Source: CANNDT01 sp945876205
GTDB taxonomy: Bacteria; Acidobacteriota; Vicinamibacteria; Vicinamibacterales; UBA2999
Length of the DNA: 18,018 nucleotides
Assembly (NCBI GenBank): GCA_947503365.1
Contig: CANNDT010000091.1
Coordinates: 1 to 18,018, forward strand
Reading direction: 5' to 3'
Position 1 is the stretch's first letter; each line of letters opens with the position of its first letter. Below the pieces are notes generated by a model, which saw only the letters and a list, made by a program, of their open reading frames with translations, searched no databases and was not told the DNA's origin. This document shows, in pieces, positions 1 through 7,944 of the stretch. The translations under genes and the position numbers were made by a program.

Positions 1-9
1 CGGACACGT

Positions 10-1212
10 TTATTTCGTGATGACCGTGGCCGTGACCGACATGCCCGGGCGCAGGAGCTGCTCCGGATCCTGTCCTTCGTCGAGCACGATCTTCACCGGC
101 ACGCGCTGGACGACTTTGACGAAGTTGCCTGTCGCGTTGTCGGGCGGCAGCAGGCTGAACCGCGCACCGGTCGCGGCGGCGAGGCTCTCCACCTTGCCCT
201 TGAACTCGCGGCCACCGTAGGCGTCCACCTCGATCGTCGCCGCCGCGCCCGGACGCATGTGCTCGAGCTGCGTCTCCTTGTAATTGGCCGTCGCCCAGAC
301 GCGGTCGAGCGCGATGATCGCCATCAGCGGCTGTCCTGGCTGCACGACCTGCCCCACCTCGACGCTCTTGCGGCTGACGATCCCCTTCACCGGGGCCTTC
401 ACCTTCGTGTATTCGAGATTGAGCTCGGCCTGCTTCACCATCGCGGCCATCTGCTGCACCTTGGCGGCGGCGGCCGCGGCGCGGGCGCGCGTCGCGGTGA
501 TCTGATCGGGCGCCGTCTGCGCGGAGCGAAGCCCCGCCTGCGCCTGCTGCTCGCCCACCTTCGCCTGGGTGAGGCGGCTCTCGGCGACGCGAATGCCGAG
601 CTCGGCCTCGGCCACCTGTGACCGGGCGGAATCAGCGGCGGCGCGCGCCGCATCGGCCGCGCCGACCGCCGCGTCGAACTGCTGCTGCGCGATTTCGTCC
701 TTCGCGAGCAGGGTCTTGAACCGCTCGACGTCCTTCGCGGTCCTGGTGGCCGTGGCCTCCAATTCTCTCAGCCGCGCCTGCGCGGTGACGAGGCGCGCCC
801 GTGCCGCCTCGATGCTTCGCTGCGCCTCCTCAGAGCCCGCCGCCGCCTGGGCCACGCCGCCTTGCGCCGACGAGACGTTGCTCATACCGGTGGTCGCGAC
901 GATCGGTACCGCGGCGTTGGCGGCCAACGCCGCGGCTTCCGCATCGGCGAGCTCCGCCTTCGCGCGCTCGAGCGCCACGTCGTAGTCTCGTGGATCGATT
1001 TCGACGAGGACCGTTCCCGCCTCGACCAACTGGTTGTCGGCCACCGCCACGTTCAGCACGGTGCCGCCCGCCCGGGCCGCCATCGGCGTCACATGCGCAT
1101 CCACCTGCGCATCGTCTGTCGTCTCGCGACCCGCGGTGGCCCAGAGCCACGCGCCGGTGGCGAGCATCGCCACGACGACCACGGCCACGACGATCTGTAT
1201 CCGCGTCTTCAT
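10..1212 (-). CDS. HlyD/EmrA-family periplasmic adaptor of a tripartite efflux pump
   Basis: This is a membrane-fusion protein of 400 aa, about the length of EmrA, that would bridge an inner-membrane permease to an outer-membrane channel and export drugs or other toxic compounds. A single N-terminal membrane anchor spans about residues 6-26. A first half-lipoyl segment follows at about 45-75 (AGGTVLNVAVADNQLVEAG). A long Ala/Glu/Arg-rich coiled-coil hairpin covers about 78-268. The second half-lipoyl segment is APVKGIVSRKSVEVGQVVQPG at about 273-293, and the beta-barrel carries the EmrA-like FSLLPPDNATGNFVKVVQR at 352-370. The ATG overlaps the stop of the upstream TolC-like gene by one base (TGATG), so the two are probably translationally coupled. 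The DHA2 permease usual for this class would be expected just left of the window. The substrate cannot be told from the sequence. Confidence 0.93.
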   Translation of the reverse strand: MKTRIQIVVAVVVVAMLATGAWLWATAGRETTDDAQVDAHVTPMAARAGGTVLNVAVADNQLVEAGTVLVEIDPRDYDVALERAKAELADAEAAALAANAAVPIVATTGMSNVSSAQGGVAQAAAGSEEAQRSIEAARARLVTAQARLRELEATATRTAKDVERFKTLLAKDEIAQQQFDAAVGAADAARAAADSARSQVAEAELGIRVAESRLTQAKVGEQQAQAGLRSAQTAPDQITATRARAAAAAAKVQQMAAMVKQAELNLEYTKVKAPVKGIVSRKSVEVGQVVQPGQPLMAIIALDRVWATANYKETQLEHMRPGAAATIEVDAYGGREFKGKVESLAAATGARFSLLPPDNATGNFVKVVQRVPVKIVLDEGQDPEQLLRPGMSVTATVITK

Positions 1213-2627
1213 CAGTTTCCGCCTCCGAGATATTTCGCGGCTGCTTCTTCAGCCGTGCCGAGCGACTGGGCGAGCACGCCTTTCGCGACGCTGAATCCGT
1301 ACAACGCGCTGATGTACTGCTCGCTTGCCAGCGCCACCGCCTCTTGCGCCTGGATGACTTCGATGTTGCTGGCGACGCCGGCGGCAAAGCGATCGCGCGA
1401 CTGCGTCAGTTGCTGATTCGCGAGCTGGCGCGCGCGCGTGGCCACCTGCAGCTCCTCGCCGATGGCCTGCAGATCGAGGAAGGCGGTCCGTACGTCGTAG
1501 TAGACCTCGGCGTGCAGGTCCTCGGCTTCGGCGCGGCGGGCGCGCAGATCGGCGTCCGCCTCGAGCAGGCGACCTTGTCGCCGGCCGCCCTGGAAGATCG
1601 GGACGTTCACCGCGCCGGTGACGGTGAACGTCGATCGAGCCGACGCCGGCGTGAGACCAATCGCGCCGTAGTCGGCGGTCACGTGCACGGACGGCAGCGC
1701 GTCTGAGACGACCGCCTGCCGGCGATCCTCGGCGGCGCGCACGCGCTCGAGCGCCGCGAGGTAGTCGGGCCGCGTGCGATACGCGCGCTCGACCGCCTGT
1801 TCCACCGTCATGTCTGGCGTCGGCAGATCCGGAACGGCCGTCGTCAGCGTGAACGCCTGCCCGAGCGGAAGGCCGATCACCCGCGCGAGCTGCAGCTTCG
1901 CCTTCTGAAATTCATTCTCGGCGGCGGTCGCGCGCTGACGCTCGGTGCTCTGGCGCACCTCGGCGCGGACGACGTCGATGCCGGCGATGATGCCGCTCTG
2001 CTTGAGATCGAGCGCCTGCGTGTGAAGCGCGGTGGCGGTCTCGAGCTGGGCACGCGCCGAATCGGCACGCGCGTTCGACGCCAGCGCCTGCAGGTAAAGG
2101 TTCGCGGTGACGAGGATCACGATCTCGCGCGCGCTGCGGCTCGACAGGCGCGCCGCCTCGACGTTATGGGCCTCGGCGCGCGTTTCCTTCAGCGCGGAGA
2201 GATCGAAAATCGACTGGCTGGCGTACAGCCGCGCGTCGAACGTGTTGAACGGACCGACGATCGACGGAAACGAATCGCCCAGCGGAAATCCGAAGACCGC
2301 GAGGTTCCTCACCTGCCGCGCCTCGGCGACGCCGGCGCTGATATTCGGCAGCAACTGACTGAGCGCGATCCGCCTCGCGCCGCGTGCGCGATCGACTCCC
2401 TGCTCCGACGTCAGGACGGCAAGGTTGTGCTCGAGGCCTCGGCGAATGGCATCGCCCACCGTCAATGTCAGAGGTTCGGATGAGGCAGTGCCCTGCGGAA
2501 CGCCGCCGAGAAATGGGCTGTTCGCCGGAAGCGACGTGGTCGGGCGCGGCTGCGCGGCCGTGGGCGCGGCGAGTACCACCACCCAGAGCAGCGCCGCACA
2601 TTGTCGGGGAAAGGTAGTGAAGGTCAC
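1212..2627 (-). CDS. TolC-family outer-membrane efflux channel
   Basis: This is an outer-membrane factor for the efflux pump, with two OEP repeats. It has a signal peptide (n-region FPRQ, hydrophobic core CAALLWVVVLAAP, cleavage near TAAQ) and then long amphipathic helices rich in Ala, Arg, Gln and Glu. The repeat signatures include GDAIRRGLEHNLAVL and RTRPDYLAALERVRAAEDR, and the C-terminal helix motif is RFAAGVASNIEVIQAQEAVALASEQY. About 471 aa is normal for the family. I chose the GTG at 2627 because it gives a compact signal peptide. A TTG at 2654 would add nine residues (MVLRYDRRT) and cannot be excluded. Neither start has a well-spaced Shine-Dalgarno. A 17-bp palindrome sits immediately upstream of the GTG. 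The gene runs into the adaptor gene with a one-base overlap. Confidence 0.9.
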   Translation of the reverse strand: MTFTTFPRQCAALLWVVVLAAPTAAQPRPTTSLPANSPFLGGVPQGTASSEPLTLTVGDAIRRGLEHNLAVLTSEQGVDRARGARRIALSQLLPNISAGVAEARQVRNLAVFGFPLGDSFPSIVGPFNTFDARLYASQSIFDLSALKETRAEAHNVEAARLSSRSAREIVILVTANLYLQALASNARADSARAQLETATALHTQALDLKQSGIIAGIDVVRAEVRQSTERQRATAAENEFQKAKLQLARVIGLPLGQAFTLTTAVPDLPTPDMTVEQAVERAYRTRPDYLAALERVRAAEDRRQAVVSDALPSVHVTADYGAIGLTPASARSTFTVTGAVNVPIFQGGRRQGRLLEADADLRARRAEAEDLHAEVYYDVRTAFLDLQAIGEELQVATRARQLANQQLTQSRDRFAAGVASNIEVIQAQEAVALASEQYISALYGFSVAKGVLAQSLGTAEEAAAKYLGGGN

Positions 2628-2644
2628 GGTACGACGATCGTACC
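2628..2644. promoter_or_regulatory. 17-bp palindrome at the 5' end of the efflux genes (candidate operator)
   Basis: GGTACGACGATCGTACC is a perfect inverted repeat with 7-bp arms (GGTACGA/TCGTACC) and a 3-bp centre. It abuts the GTG start of the TolC-like gene and would lie in the leader, or in the first codons if the TTG start is used. Local repressors of efflux operons often bind palindromes of this size, so an operator is plausible. A leader hairpin masking the start codon is an alternative. No regulator gene is present in the window. Confidence 0.4.
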
Positions 2645-2675
2645 TCAGGACCAATAGCGGATTGTCTTACGCGAG

Positions 2676-2743
2676 GATGGGGCGAGCCTGACACCGGGGT
2701 CCCCGCCGCGCTTGCGCGGTGGGGTGGCGTGGCTCGCCCCATC
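2676..2743. repeat. Palindromic element, expanded-loop form (copy A)
   Basis: Perfect 13-bp outer arms (2676-2688 and 2731-2743) enclose a loop that starts TGACAC, the same loop as in the copy at 17847-17876. A further 36 bp (2695-2730) follows before the right arm. Those 36 bp contain a nested 10-bp stem (2701-2710 with 2715-2724, loop CTTG, one G-T wobble). The 8-bp core stem GGCGAGCC/GGCTCGCC is identical to that at 10668-10697. The element lies between the ftsH stop and the start of the efflux genes. It could end or attenuate ftsH transcription, but no T-tract follows on the minus strand. Confidence 0.8.
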
Positions 2744-2759
2744 ACGATTGAAGATAAAC

Positions 2760-4637
2760 CTAATTCAGCGCGGCTTCGCTCAGCGCTTCGCGAACGGAGA
2801 GCGGCAACGGGTCTTGCCCTGAGCTTGTCGAAGGGGTCACCGGCATCACCGACTCGGCCAGGAGCTGCTTCAGCCGATCCGCATCCACCGACTCGGTTTC
2901 GAGCAGCTCTTCCGCCAGCGCCTTCACGGCGGCGCGCTGCCGCTCGATGATCTGGCGGGCGGTCTCGTAGCCCTTCATGACCACCGTCCGGATCTCGTCG
3001 TCCACGCGGCGCGCCGTCTCTTCGCTGAAGCCGGACGCACGCGAATCGGAATCCCATGCGCTCGACGGACGCTTGAAGTGCAGCGGACCAAGCGGCGACA
3101 TGCCGAGCTCGCAGACCATCTTGCGCGCAAGCTCCGTGGCGCGCTCGATGTCGTTCGAGGCACCGCTCGTCACCTGGCGCAGGAAGAGCTCTTCCGCGAT
3201 GCGCCCGCCCATCAGGATGGCGACCTGCGATTCGATGAACGGCTTCGAGTGCGTATACCGATCCGCTTCGGGCAACTGCATCGTCACGCCAAGCGCGCGG
3301 CCGCGAGGAATGATCGTGACCTTGTGCAGCGGGTCGGCGTCGGGCAGGAGCGCTGCCACCACCGCGTGGCCCGCCTCGTGATACGCGCAGGTGGTGCGTT
3401 CCTTCTCGCTCATCGCCACCGACTTGCGCTCGACACCCATCAGCACCTTGTCGCGCGCCGCGTCGAAATCGAGGTTGCGAACACACTTGCGCCCCGCACG
3501 CGCGGCAATCAGCGCGGCCTCGTTGACCAGGTTCGCGAGATCCGCGCCCGAGAAGCCAGGTGTGCCACGCGCGACCGAGCGCAGCTCGACGTCAGGCTCC
3601 AGCGCCACCTTGCGTGAGTGGACTTTCAGGATTTGCTCGCGGCCCTTGATGTCGGGATTGCCGACCGTTACCTGGCGATCGAACCGGCCCGGGCGCAGCA
3701 GCGCCGGATCGAGGATGTCCTGCCGGTTGGTGGCGGCGACGACGATGATGCTGTCGGTGTGGTTGAAGCCGTCCATCTCGACGAGCAGCTGGTTGAGCGT
3801 CTGCTCACGCTCTTCGTGACTCATCGAGTTGCCGCCGCGGTTACGGCCGACGGCGTCGAGCTCGTCGATGAAGATGATGCAGGACTTCTGTTTGCGCGCG
3901 TCGCGGAACAGACGCCGTACGCGCGCGGCGCCGACGCCGGCATACATCTCGACGAAATCGGAGCCGCTCGCGGAGATAAAGGGGACACCCGCCTCACCAG
4001 CCATCGAGCGCGCCAGCAGGGTCTTGCCGGTGCCGGGAGGGCCGACCAGGAGGATGCCGCGGGGGATGCGCCCGCCGATAGATTCAAAGCGCGCCGGCTC
4101 CTTGAGGAAGTCGACGATCTCCTGCACCTCGTCCTTGGCCTCGTCTACGCCGGCGACGTCGGCGAACGTGACGGTCGCGTCCTGCGGATCCATCGTCCGC
4201 GCTTTCTCGAAGGTCGGCACGCGGCCGGTCACCATGCGGTAGACCGCCAGCGCCGCAAACCCGAACACGAGCAGCGCAACGGCAAGGGCGCCGTAGCTGC
4301 CGGTGTGCGACGTCGCAGCCTTGCTGACGTCGAAGCGAATGCCGCGATCCGTGAGGTTGGTCACGAATGTCGGATTCGACGCGACATACCCAGCCGGAGC
4401 CGTCGTTTCGAACAAGGTGCCATCGACGTGCTCGAATCGCACCTCATCCGTTCCCGCCGTCACGTGCTTCACGCGTCCCGCTTGAACATCGCGAAGGAAT
4501 TCGGAGAACGCGACCGTGGTGGGTTGGACCGTCGCCCGCGCCCGCAGCGTGAGAAACGCCGCAACCGACAGGATAACGATCAGGATGCCAGCGCCTGTCC
4601 AGATCAGGCGGGTGCGTGGAAACTTGCCTCCGAGCAC
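2760..4637 (-). CDS. ftsH: ATP-dependent zinc metalloprotease FtsH
   Basis: This is a membrane-anchored AAA+ protease that degrades misfolded and regulatory membrane and cytosolic proteins. Two membrane segments (about 11-31 and 114-136) flank a periplasmic region of about 80 residues. The AAA domain has Walker A GPPGTGKT (199-206), Walker B IIFIDELDA (254-262) and the second region of homology RPGRFDRQ with Arg fingers R315 and R318. The zinc site is HEAGH (420-424), with the third ligand probably D496 in ASNDIERAT. The pore loop reads FVEMYAGVGA, where most FtsH have FVEMFVGVGA. The start is GTG at 4637, preceded by GAGGGAG about six bases upstream. The length of 625 aa is normal. The poorly conserved tail contains STSSGQD (603-609), which is encoded by a dispersed palindromic repeat. 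Confidence 0.97.
   Translation of the reverse strand: MLGGKFPRTRLIWTGAGILIVILSVAAFLTLRARATVQPTTVAFSEFLRDVQAGRVKHVTAGTDEVRFEHVDGTLFETTAPAGYVASNPTFVTNLTDRGIRFDVSKAATSHTGSYGALAVALLVFGFAALAVYRMVTGRVPTFEKARTMDPQDATVTFADVAGVDEAKDEVQEIVDFLKEPARFESIGGRIPRGILLVGPPGTGKTLLARSMAGEAGVPFISASGSDFVEMYAGVGAARVRRLFRDARKQKSCIIFIDELDAVGRNRGGNSMSHEEREQTLNQLLVEMDGFNHTDSIIVVAATNRQDILDPALLRPGRFDRQVTVGNPDIKGREQILKVHSRKVALEPDVELRSVARGTPGFSGADLANLVNEAALIAARAGRKCVRNLDFDAARDKVLMGVERKSVAMSEKERTTCAYHEAGHAVVAALLPDADPLHKVTIIPRGRALGVTMQLPEADRYTHSKPFIESQVAILMGGRIAEELFLRQVTSGASNDIERATELARKMVCELGMSPLGPLHFKRPSSAWDSDSRASGFSEETARRVDDEIRTVVMKGYETARQIIERQRAAVKALAEELLETESVDADRLKQLLAESVMPVTPSTSSGQDPLPLSVREALSEAALN
2809..2838 (-). repeat. 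Dispersed imperfect-palindrome repeat, read in frame in ftsH
   Basis: On the ftsH strand the core CCCTTCGACAAGCTCAGGG (2835 to 2817) is an imperfect palindrome. Continuing as CAAGACCC, it is translated as TPSTSSGQDPL near the FtsH C-terminus. From memory, this 19-mer is a common dispersed repeat in many GC-rich and metagenomic genomes, where it leaves peptides such as STSSGQ, FDKLRA and LSLSKG depending on frame. The sequence and the in-frame reading are seen directly; its status as a multicopy repeat rests on recall, because only one copy lies in this window. Confidence 0.7.
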
Positions 4638-4835
4638 AAGAAACTCCCTCAGCAGATGCGGAACGACCGATCATCCGCGAATAAATAGCGAGTAGCCAGA
4701 GGCCTTGCCGCCTCCGCGAGCGCTTGGTTGTGTGGGAACGCCTGTTGATTCTATCGGAGTGGCGTGGCCGTGTAAATAGATGGCGGACTTGGATTTATGA
4801 GCTCAGCCGCAATTTTTCCACGGCTCAGTTCAGAC

Positions 4836-4841
4836 TACAAT
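4836..4841 (+). promoter_or_regulatory. Candidate -10 box upstream of the glycosyltransferase-like gene
   Basis: TACAAT matches the sigma-70 -10 consensus at five of six positions and would start transcription about 24 bases before the ATG at 4872. The region 17 bases upstream is a T-run (around 4813-4817) and only a poor -35. The rest of the 234-bp gap between ftsH and this gene shows no convincing feature. Confidence 0.3.
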
Positions 4842-4871
4842 GCGCGCCGGCCGCCTGAGTCCCCGCAACCT

Positions 4872-5753
4872 ATGAATGACTGGTATCTGTCTACGCCTGT
4901 CTGGGGTGATTTCTTCAGAAAGGTGTTCCTCAAGAGCGCCGTTCATTCGTATCTGGCCGCTCTCCGTAATTTAGGCACGGAGCAGGTCAAGTGGATCATT
5001 CACACGGACCAGCCTGGGTTTGCTGACAGCCATTTGGATGGCTATCCCGTCACGTACATCCAGACATCTCCAGACCCTGCTTTCTACGATGAGTTTCGCA
5101 AGTGCCATGTGTCGGTCTTGCAGGATTTCGCACAACCAGGCGATTGCGTGTCCTTGTTGAACGCCGATCTCATTGTTTCCAGCAATTTCTTCGTGAGGAT
5201 CCGGGAACATCTGTCTGGCCGCTACAAAGCCGTTGTCAGTCTGGGGATGCGAACGTTGTGGAGCAAGCCACTCCCCCCCACTTCGGTTGACCCTCGAACC
5301 TTGTTGTCCTGGGGTTGGGCTCACAAGCATGAGGTCACGAGTGAGTCAGTCTGGGGGAGCGGTCATTCTCCAGCGCCCACACACATCTTCTTCGAAGAGG
5401 GCGATTCAGTGGTTGCGAGGAGCTTTCAGATACATCCTGTCGCAATCATCAAGGACTACCCTATCGACATTGCCACTTCTATTGATGGGGAAACCTTGGA
5501 GCATTTCCCTTGTGACACGATCCACGTCGTGACCGATCCTGACGATCTCGCCTTCATCGAGATGTCAAAACCCGGCAAGTTCAAACACTTCCATGGTGAT
5601 CCCATCAGCATTGGTGCCGTTGCTCGTCTCATGCATTCCCACTACATGGCAGCACCTCTGTATCGCTGGCAATTTGGGCATCGCATCGTGATCAAAGGTG
5701 ATGGTTCGAATGTCGGGGACATTGAGATCGCAAAGGCGATTTTGGATGCCTGA
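4872..5753 (+). CDS. Glycosyltransferase-like orphan protein, probably acquired
   Basis: I do not recognise this gene with certainty. The 293-aa product is soluble, with no signal peptide. Its N-terminus (STPVWGDFFRKVFLKSAVHSYLAALRN, then VKWIIHTDQP) alternates strand and helix like the first half of a GT-A nucleotide-sugar fold. LLNADLIV at about 95-102 is placed like the DxD or NAD metal/nucleotide motif of such enzymes. The C-terminal half is rich in His and Asp (HFPCDTIHVVTDPDD, KFKHFHGDP). Base composition is clearly more AT-rich than every neighbour, which points to horizontal transfer. I chose the ATG at 4872 (MNDWYLSTPVWG) because family-like sequence begins there. An in-frame ATG at 4797 would add 25 low-quality residues. 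No clear ribosome binding site is visible for either start. It is probably monocistronic. Confidence 0.6.
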   Translation: MNDWYLSTPVWGDFFRKVFLKSAVHSYLAALRNLGTEQVKWIIHTDQPGFADSHLDGYPVTYIQTSPDPAFYDEFRKCHVSVLQDFAQPGDCVSLLNADLIVSSNFFVRIREHLSGRYKAVVSLGMRTLWSKPLPPTSVDPRTLLSWGWAHKHEVTSESVWGSGHSPAPTHIFFEEGDSVVARSFQIHPVAIIKDYPIDIATSIDGETLEHFPCDTIHVVTDPDDLAFIEMSKPGKFKHFHGDPISIGAVARLMHSHYMAAPLYRWQFGHRIVIKGDGSNVGDIEIAKAILDA

Positions 5754-5841
5754 ACAAAGACGATAGGATTCCCGCTTACCGACTGGAGGCCGCGCCGTGG
5801 GCCGATGTCGCCACACGCGTTGCACGGTCAGGAGGCTCGCA

Positions 5842-7143
5842 ATGATTCGCCGGGCGCTTTGTGTCGCAATCCTCGCAGCAAGCACGGCGCTCGCGTCTGC
5901 GCAGTCTCCTACGACCGTCGCGTTTACCAACGCCCGCATCATCGACGGCACCGGCCGGGCGCCGATCGAGCGGGGCACGCTGGTCGTGACCAACGGGCGC
6001 GTCACCGCGGTCGGACCATCCGCATCGGTGACCGTGCCAGCCGGCGCGCAGCGGATCGATGCGACGGGCAAGACGATCGTGCCCGGCTTCGTCAACGCGC
6101 ACGGCCACGTCGAAGCGCAGATGGGCGCGGCGCTCCCGGTGCGCGACGATCTGATTCGCCGCCTCAGGATCTACGCGCTCTACGGCGTCACCACCGTCGT
6201 CAGCCTCGGTTCCTCTGCACATGACGAGGCCGCCGGCATCAGGCTGATGCAGGAGCAGGAACGCGCCGGGCTGGATCGCAGCCGCGTCTACACCTCCGGA
6301 ACGCCCGTCGAGGGCGAGACAGCCGCTCAGGCGCGGGCGGAGGTCGCCCGCCTGGCGGATCTCGAGGTCTACGCCATCAAGTTCCGTCTCAACGGCGGCG
6401 CCAACGACATGAACGAGGCCGCGTGGAGCGCCATCATCGACGAGGCGCACAGGCGTGGACTCAAGACGGCCGTGCACATCTACAACCTGAAGGATGCGCA
6501 GGGGACGATCGACAAGGGCGTCGACGTCATCGCGCACAGCGTCCGCGACCAGGACGTCACGCCGGCGTTCATCGCCGCGATGAAGCAGAAGAGCATCCCG
6601 TACATCCCGACGCTGACGCGCGAGCTCTCGGTGTTCGTCTACGAGACGACCCCGGACTTCTTCAGGGATCCGTTCTTCCTGCGCGGCAACGCGCTCTACG
6701 GGCCGCAGGTGCCGCAGCTCACCACACCCGAATACCAGGCGCGAGTCCGCAGCAATCCGACGACGGCCCAGATCAAGAAGGCGGTCGGGCAGGCGGAGCG
6801 TAATCTCAAGGTACTGAGCGATGCCGGCGTGACGATCGCGATGGGCACCGACACCGGCGCCGGCGGCAATCCCGGCCGGTGGCAGGGCTACTTCGAGCAC
6901 GTCGAGATGGAGATGATGAACAAGGCGGGGATGACGCCGATGCAGGTGATCGTGGCGTCGACCTCGAACGCGGCGCGCATCTTCGGACTCTCGCAGGTCG
7001 GCACGCTCGAGACCGGCAAGTGGGCAGATCTGGTCGTCCTGAGCGCGAATCCATTGGAGAACATCCGCAACACGCGCGCGATCGACTCCGTCTGGATCGC
7101 CGGCGCCCGCCAGGCCGACGTCCCCGTCACCCAATCCCGGTAG
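5842..7143 (+). CDS. Secreted metal-dependent amidohydrolase
   Basis: This is an amidohydrolase-superfamily enzyme of the imidazolonepropionase/prolidase-like subgroup. The 433-aa protein begins with a signal peptide (MIRRALCVAILAASTALASA), so it acts in the periplasm or outside. An N-terminal beta-sandwich strand set (FTNARIIDGTG, GRVTAVGPSASV) precedes the TIM barrel. Visible metal ligands are H87 and H89 (NAHGH), probable carboxylated K180 (YAIKFR), H212 (VHIYN), H232 (IAHS) and D337 (AMGTDTG). The C-terminal sandwich ends with GTLETGKWADLVVLSANPLENI. The start is fixed by AGGAGG at 5830-5835, six bases before the ATG; an in-frame upstream start at 5797 lacks this and would bury the signal peptide. 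The DinB gene follows after five bases, so the two form a likely operon. The substrate is unknown. Confidence 0.9.
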   Translation: MIRRALCVAILAASTALASAQSPTTVAFTNARIIDGTGRAPIERGTLVVTNGRVTAVGPSASVTVPAGAQRIDATGKTIVPGFVNAHGHVEAQMGAALPVRDDLIRRLRIYALYGVTTVVSLGSSAHDEAAGIRLMQEQERAGLDRSRVYTSGTPVEGETAAQARAEVARLADLEVYAIKFRLNGGANDMNEAAWSAIIDEAHRRGLKTAVHIYNLKDAQGTIDKGVDVIAHSVRDQDVTPAFIAAMKQKSIPYIPTLTRELSVFVYETTPDFFRDPFFLRGNALYGPQVPQLTTPEYQARVRSNPTTAQIKKAVGQAERNLKVLSDAGVTIAMGTDTGAGGNPGRWQGYFEHVEMEMMNKAGMTPMQVIVASTSNAARIFGLSQVGTLETGKWADLVVLSANPLENIRNTRAIDSVWIAGARQADVPVTQSR

Positions 7144-7148
7144 GAGCC

Positions 7149-7763
7149 ATGGTCGCGAGTCCGCTGGCGCTGACACCTGAGGTCGAACATTTCAAGAAGC
7201 AGTTCGAGCAGCTTTCGGCAGATGCGAACGCGCTCGTCGCGCCGCTGAGCGACGAGCAGTTCAACTGGCACCCCGCGCCAGGCGCGTGGTCGATCGCGCA
7301 GTGCATCGACCATCTGAACGTGACCGCGCGGATGTACTTGCCGACGCTCGACGAGGGGATCGCCGACGCCATCCGCCGCGGCCTCTACTCACAGGGCCCT
7401 TTCCGCTACAACTGGTTCAACCGCAGGGTCGCCGGCAGCATGGAGCCGCCGTACCGCATGCGGACGAAGGCGCCGAAGGCGTTTCAGCCGCCGCCAAACC
7501 GGCCGCGGCATGACGTCATGGCCGCGTTTCGAGCCTACCAGGTGCAGTTCATCGACCGCCTGCGGCAGGCCAACGGGCTCGACCTCACGCGCGCACGCGT
7601 GGCGTCGCCGGTGCTCACGTGGTGGCGCATGCCGCTCGGCACCGGCCTGGCCTTCACGACCGCGCACGAGCGGCGCCACCTCTGGCAGGCGCGGCGGATC
7701 AGGGAGGCGCCAGGATTTCCGCGCCACGCGGCGGCGCAATCCGCCGACTCACCCGGTCCGTAG
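7149..7763 (+). CDS. DinB-fold putative metal-dependent hydrolase or transferase
   Basis: This is a 204-aa member of the DinB/YfiT four-helix-bundle family, whose members bind a divalent metal through three histidines and often act as thiol-dependent transferases or have no known role. The family pattern is clear: FNWHPAPGAWSIAQCIDHLN near 38-57, giving ligand H55, and FTTAHERRHLWQARRI near 169-184, giving H173 and H177. There is no signal peptide, so the protein is cytoplasmic. Its ribosome binding site AGGAG (7142-7146) overlaps the stop codon of the amidohydrolase gene, so it is probably co-translated with it. The last 15 residues (PRHAAAQSADSPGP) look unstructured. The reaction cannot be inferred. 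Confidence 0.87.
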   Translation: MVASPLALTPEVEHFKKQFEQLSADANALVAPLSDEQFNWHPAPGAWSIAQCIDHLNVTARMYLPTLDEGIADAIRRGLYSQGPFRYNWFNRRVAGSMEPPYRMRTKAPKAFQPPPNRPRHDVMAAFRAYQVQFIDRLRQANGLDLTRARVASPVLTWWRMPLGTGLAFTTAHERRHLWQARRIREAPGFPRHAAAQSADSPGP

Positions 7764-7904
7764 AGATCCGCGGTGTCCACCGTCAAGCTCTCCACCGTCC
7801 TGTCTGATCGGCATGCGCATCGCGCAGGAGCTGCAGCTACCCGCCAGTGACCGATCGGAGCTCTGTCGCCTCGCGGAATAGTGCGAAGCTGATGAGCGCC
7901 TGAT

Positions 7905-7925
7905 CGCGGACCGTAAAGGTCCGCG
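7905..7925 (+). repeat. Palindromic element (copy E), downstream of the DinB gene
   Basis: Perfect 8-bp arms CGCGGACC/GGTCCGCG flank the loop GTAAA. Read on the plus strand, it shares the loop and the trailing CGGCAT-like flank with copy D read on the minus strand. E and D therefore form a tail-to-tail pair between two convergent genes. The upstream part of this gap (7764-7904) shows nothing I can name. Confidence 0.75.
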
Positions 7926-7944
7926 CGGCATCAAACAGGATTCA

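Noticed and set aside
2676..2743. Rho-independent terminator of ftsH
   Set aside because: The hairpin is strong, but no T-tract follows on the minus strand, and it belongs to a repeat family, so I list it as a repeat.
5776..7176. A 466-codon open frame opposite the amidohydrolase
   Set aside because: No family features are visible, whereas the plus strand has a signal peptide, AGGAGG and all metal ligands.
7808..7881. Short frame MRIAQELQLPASDRSELCRLAE, reminiscent of an HD-GYP helix
   Set aside because: It is only 24 codons, with no HD motif after it and no clear upstream part. It could be a gene remnant or chance; too little to call.
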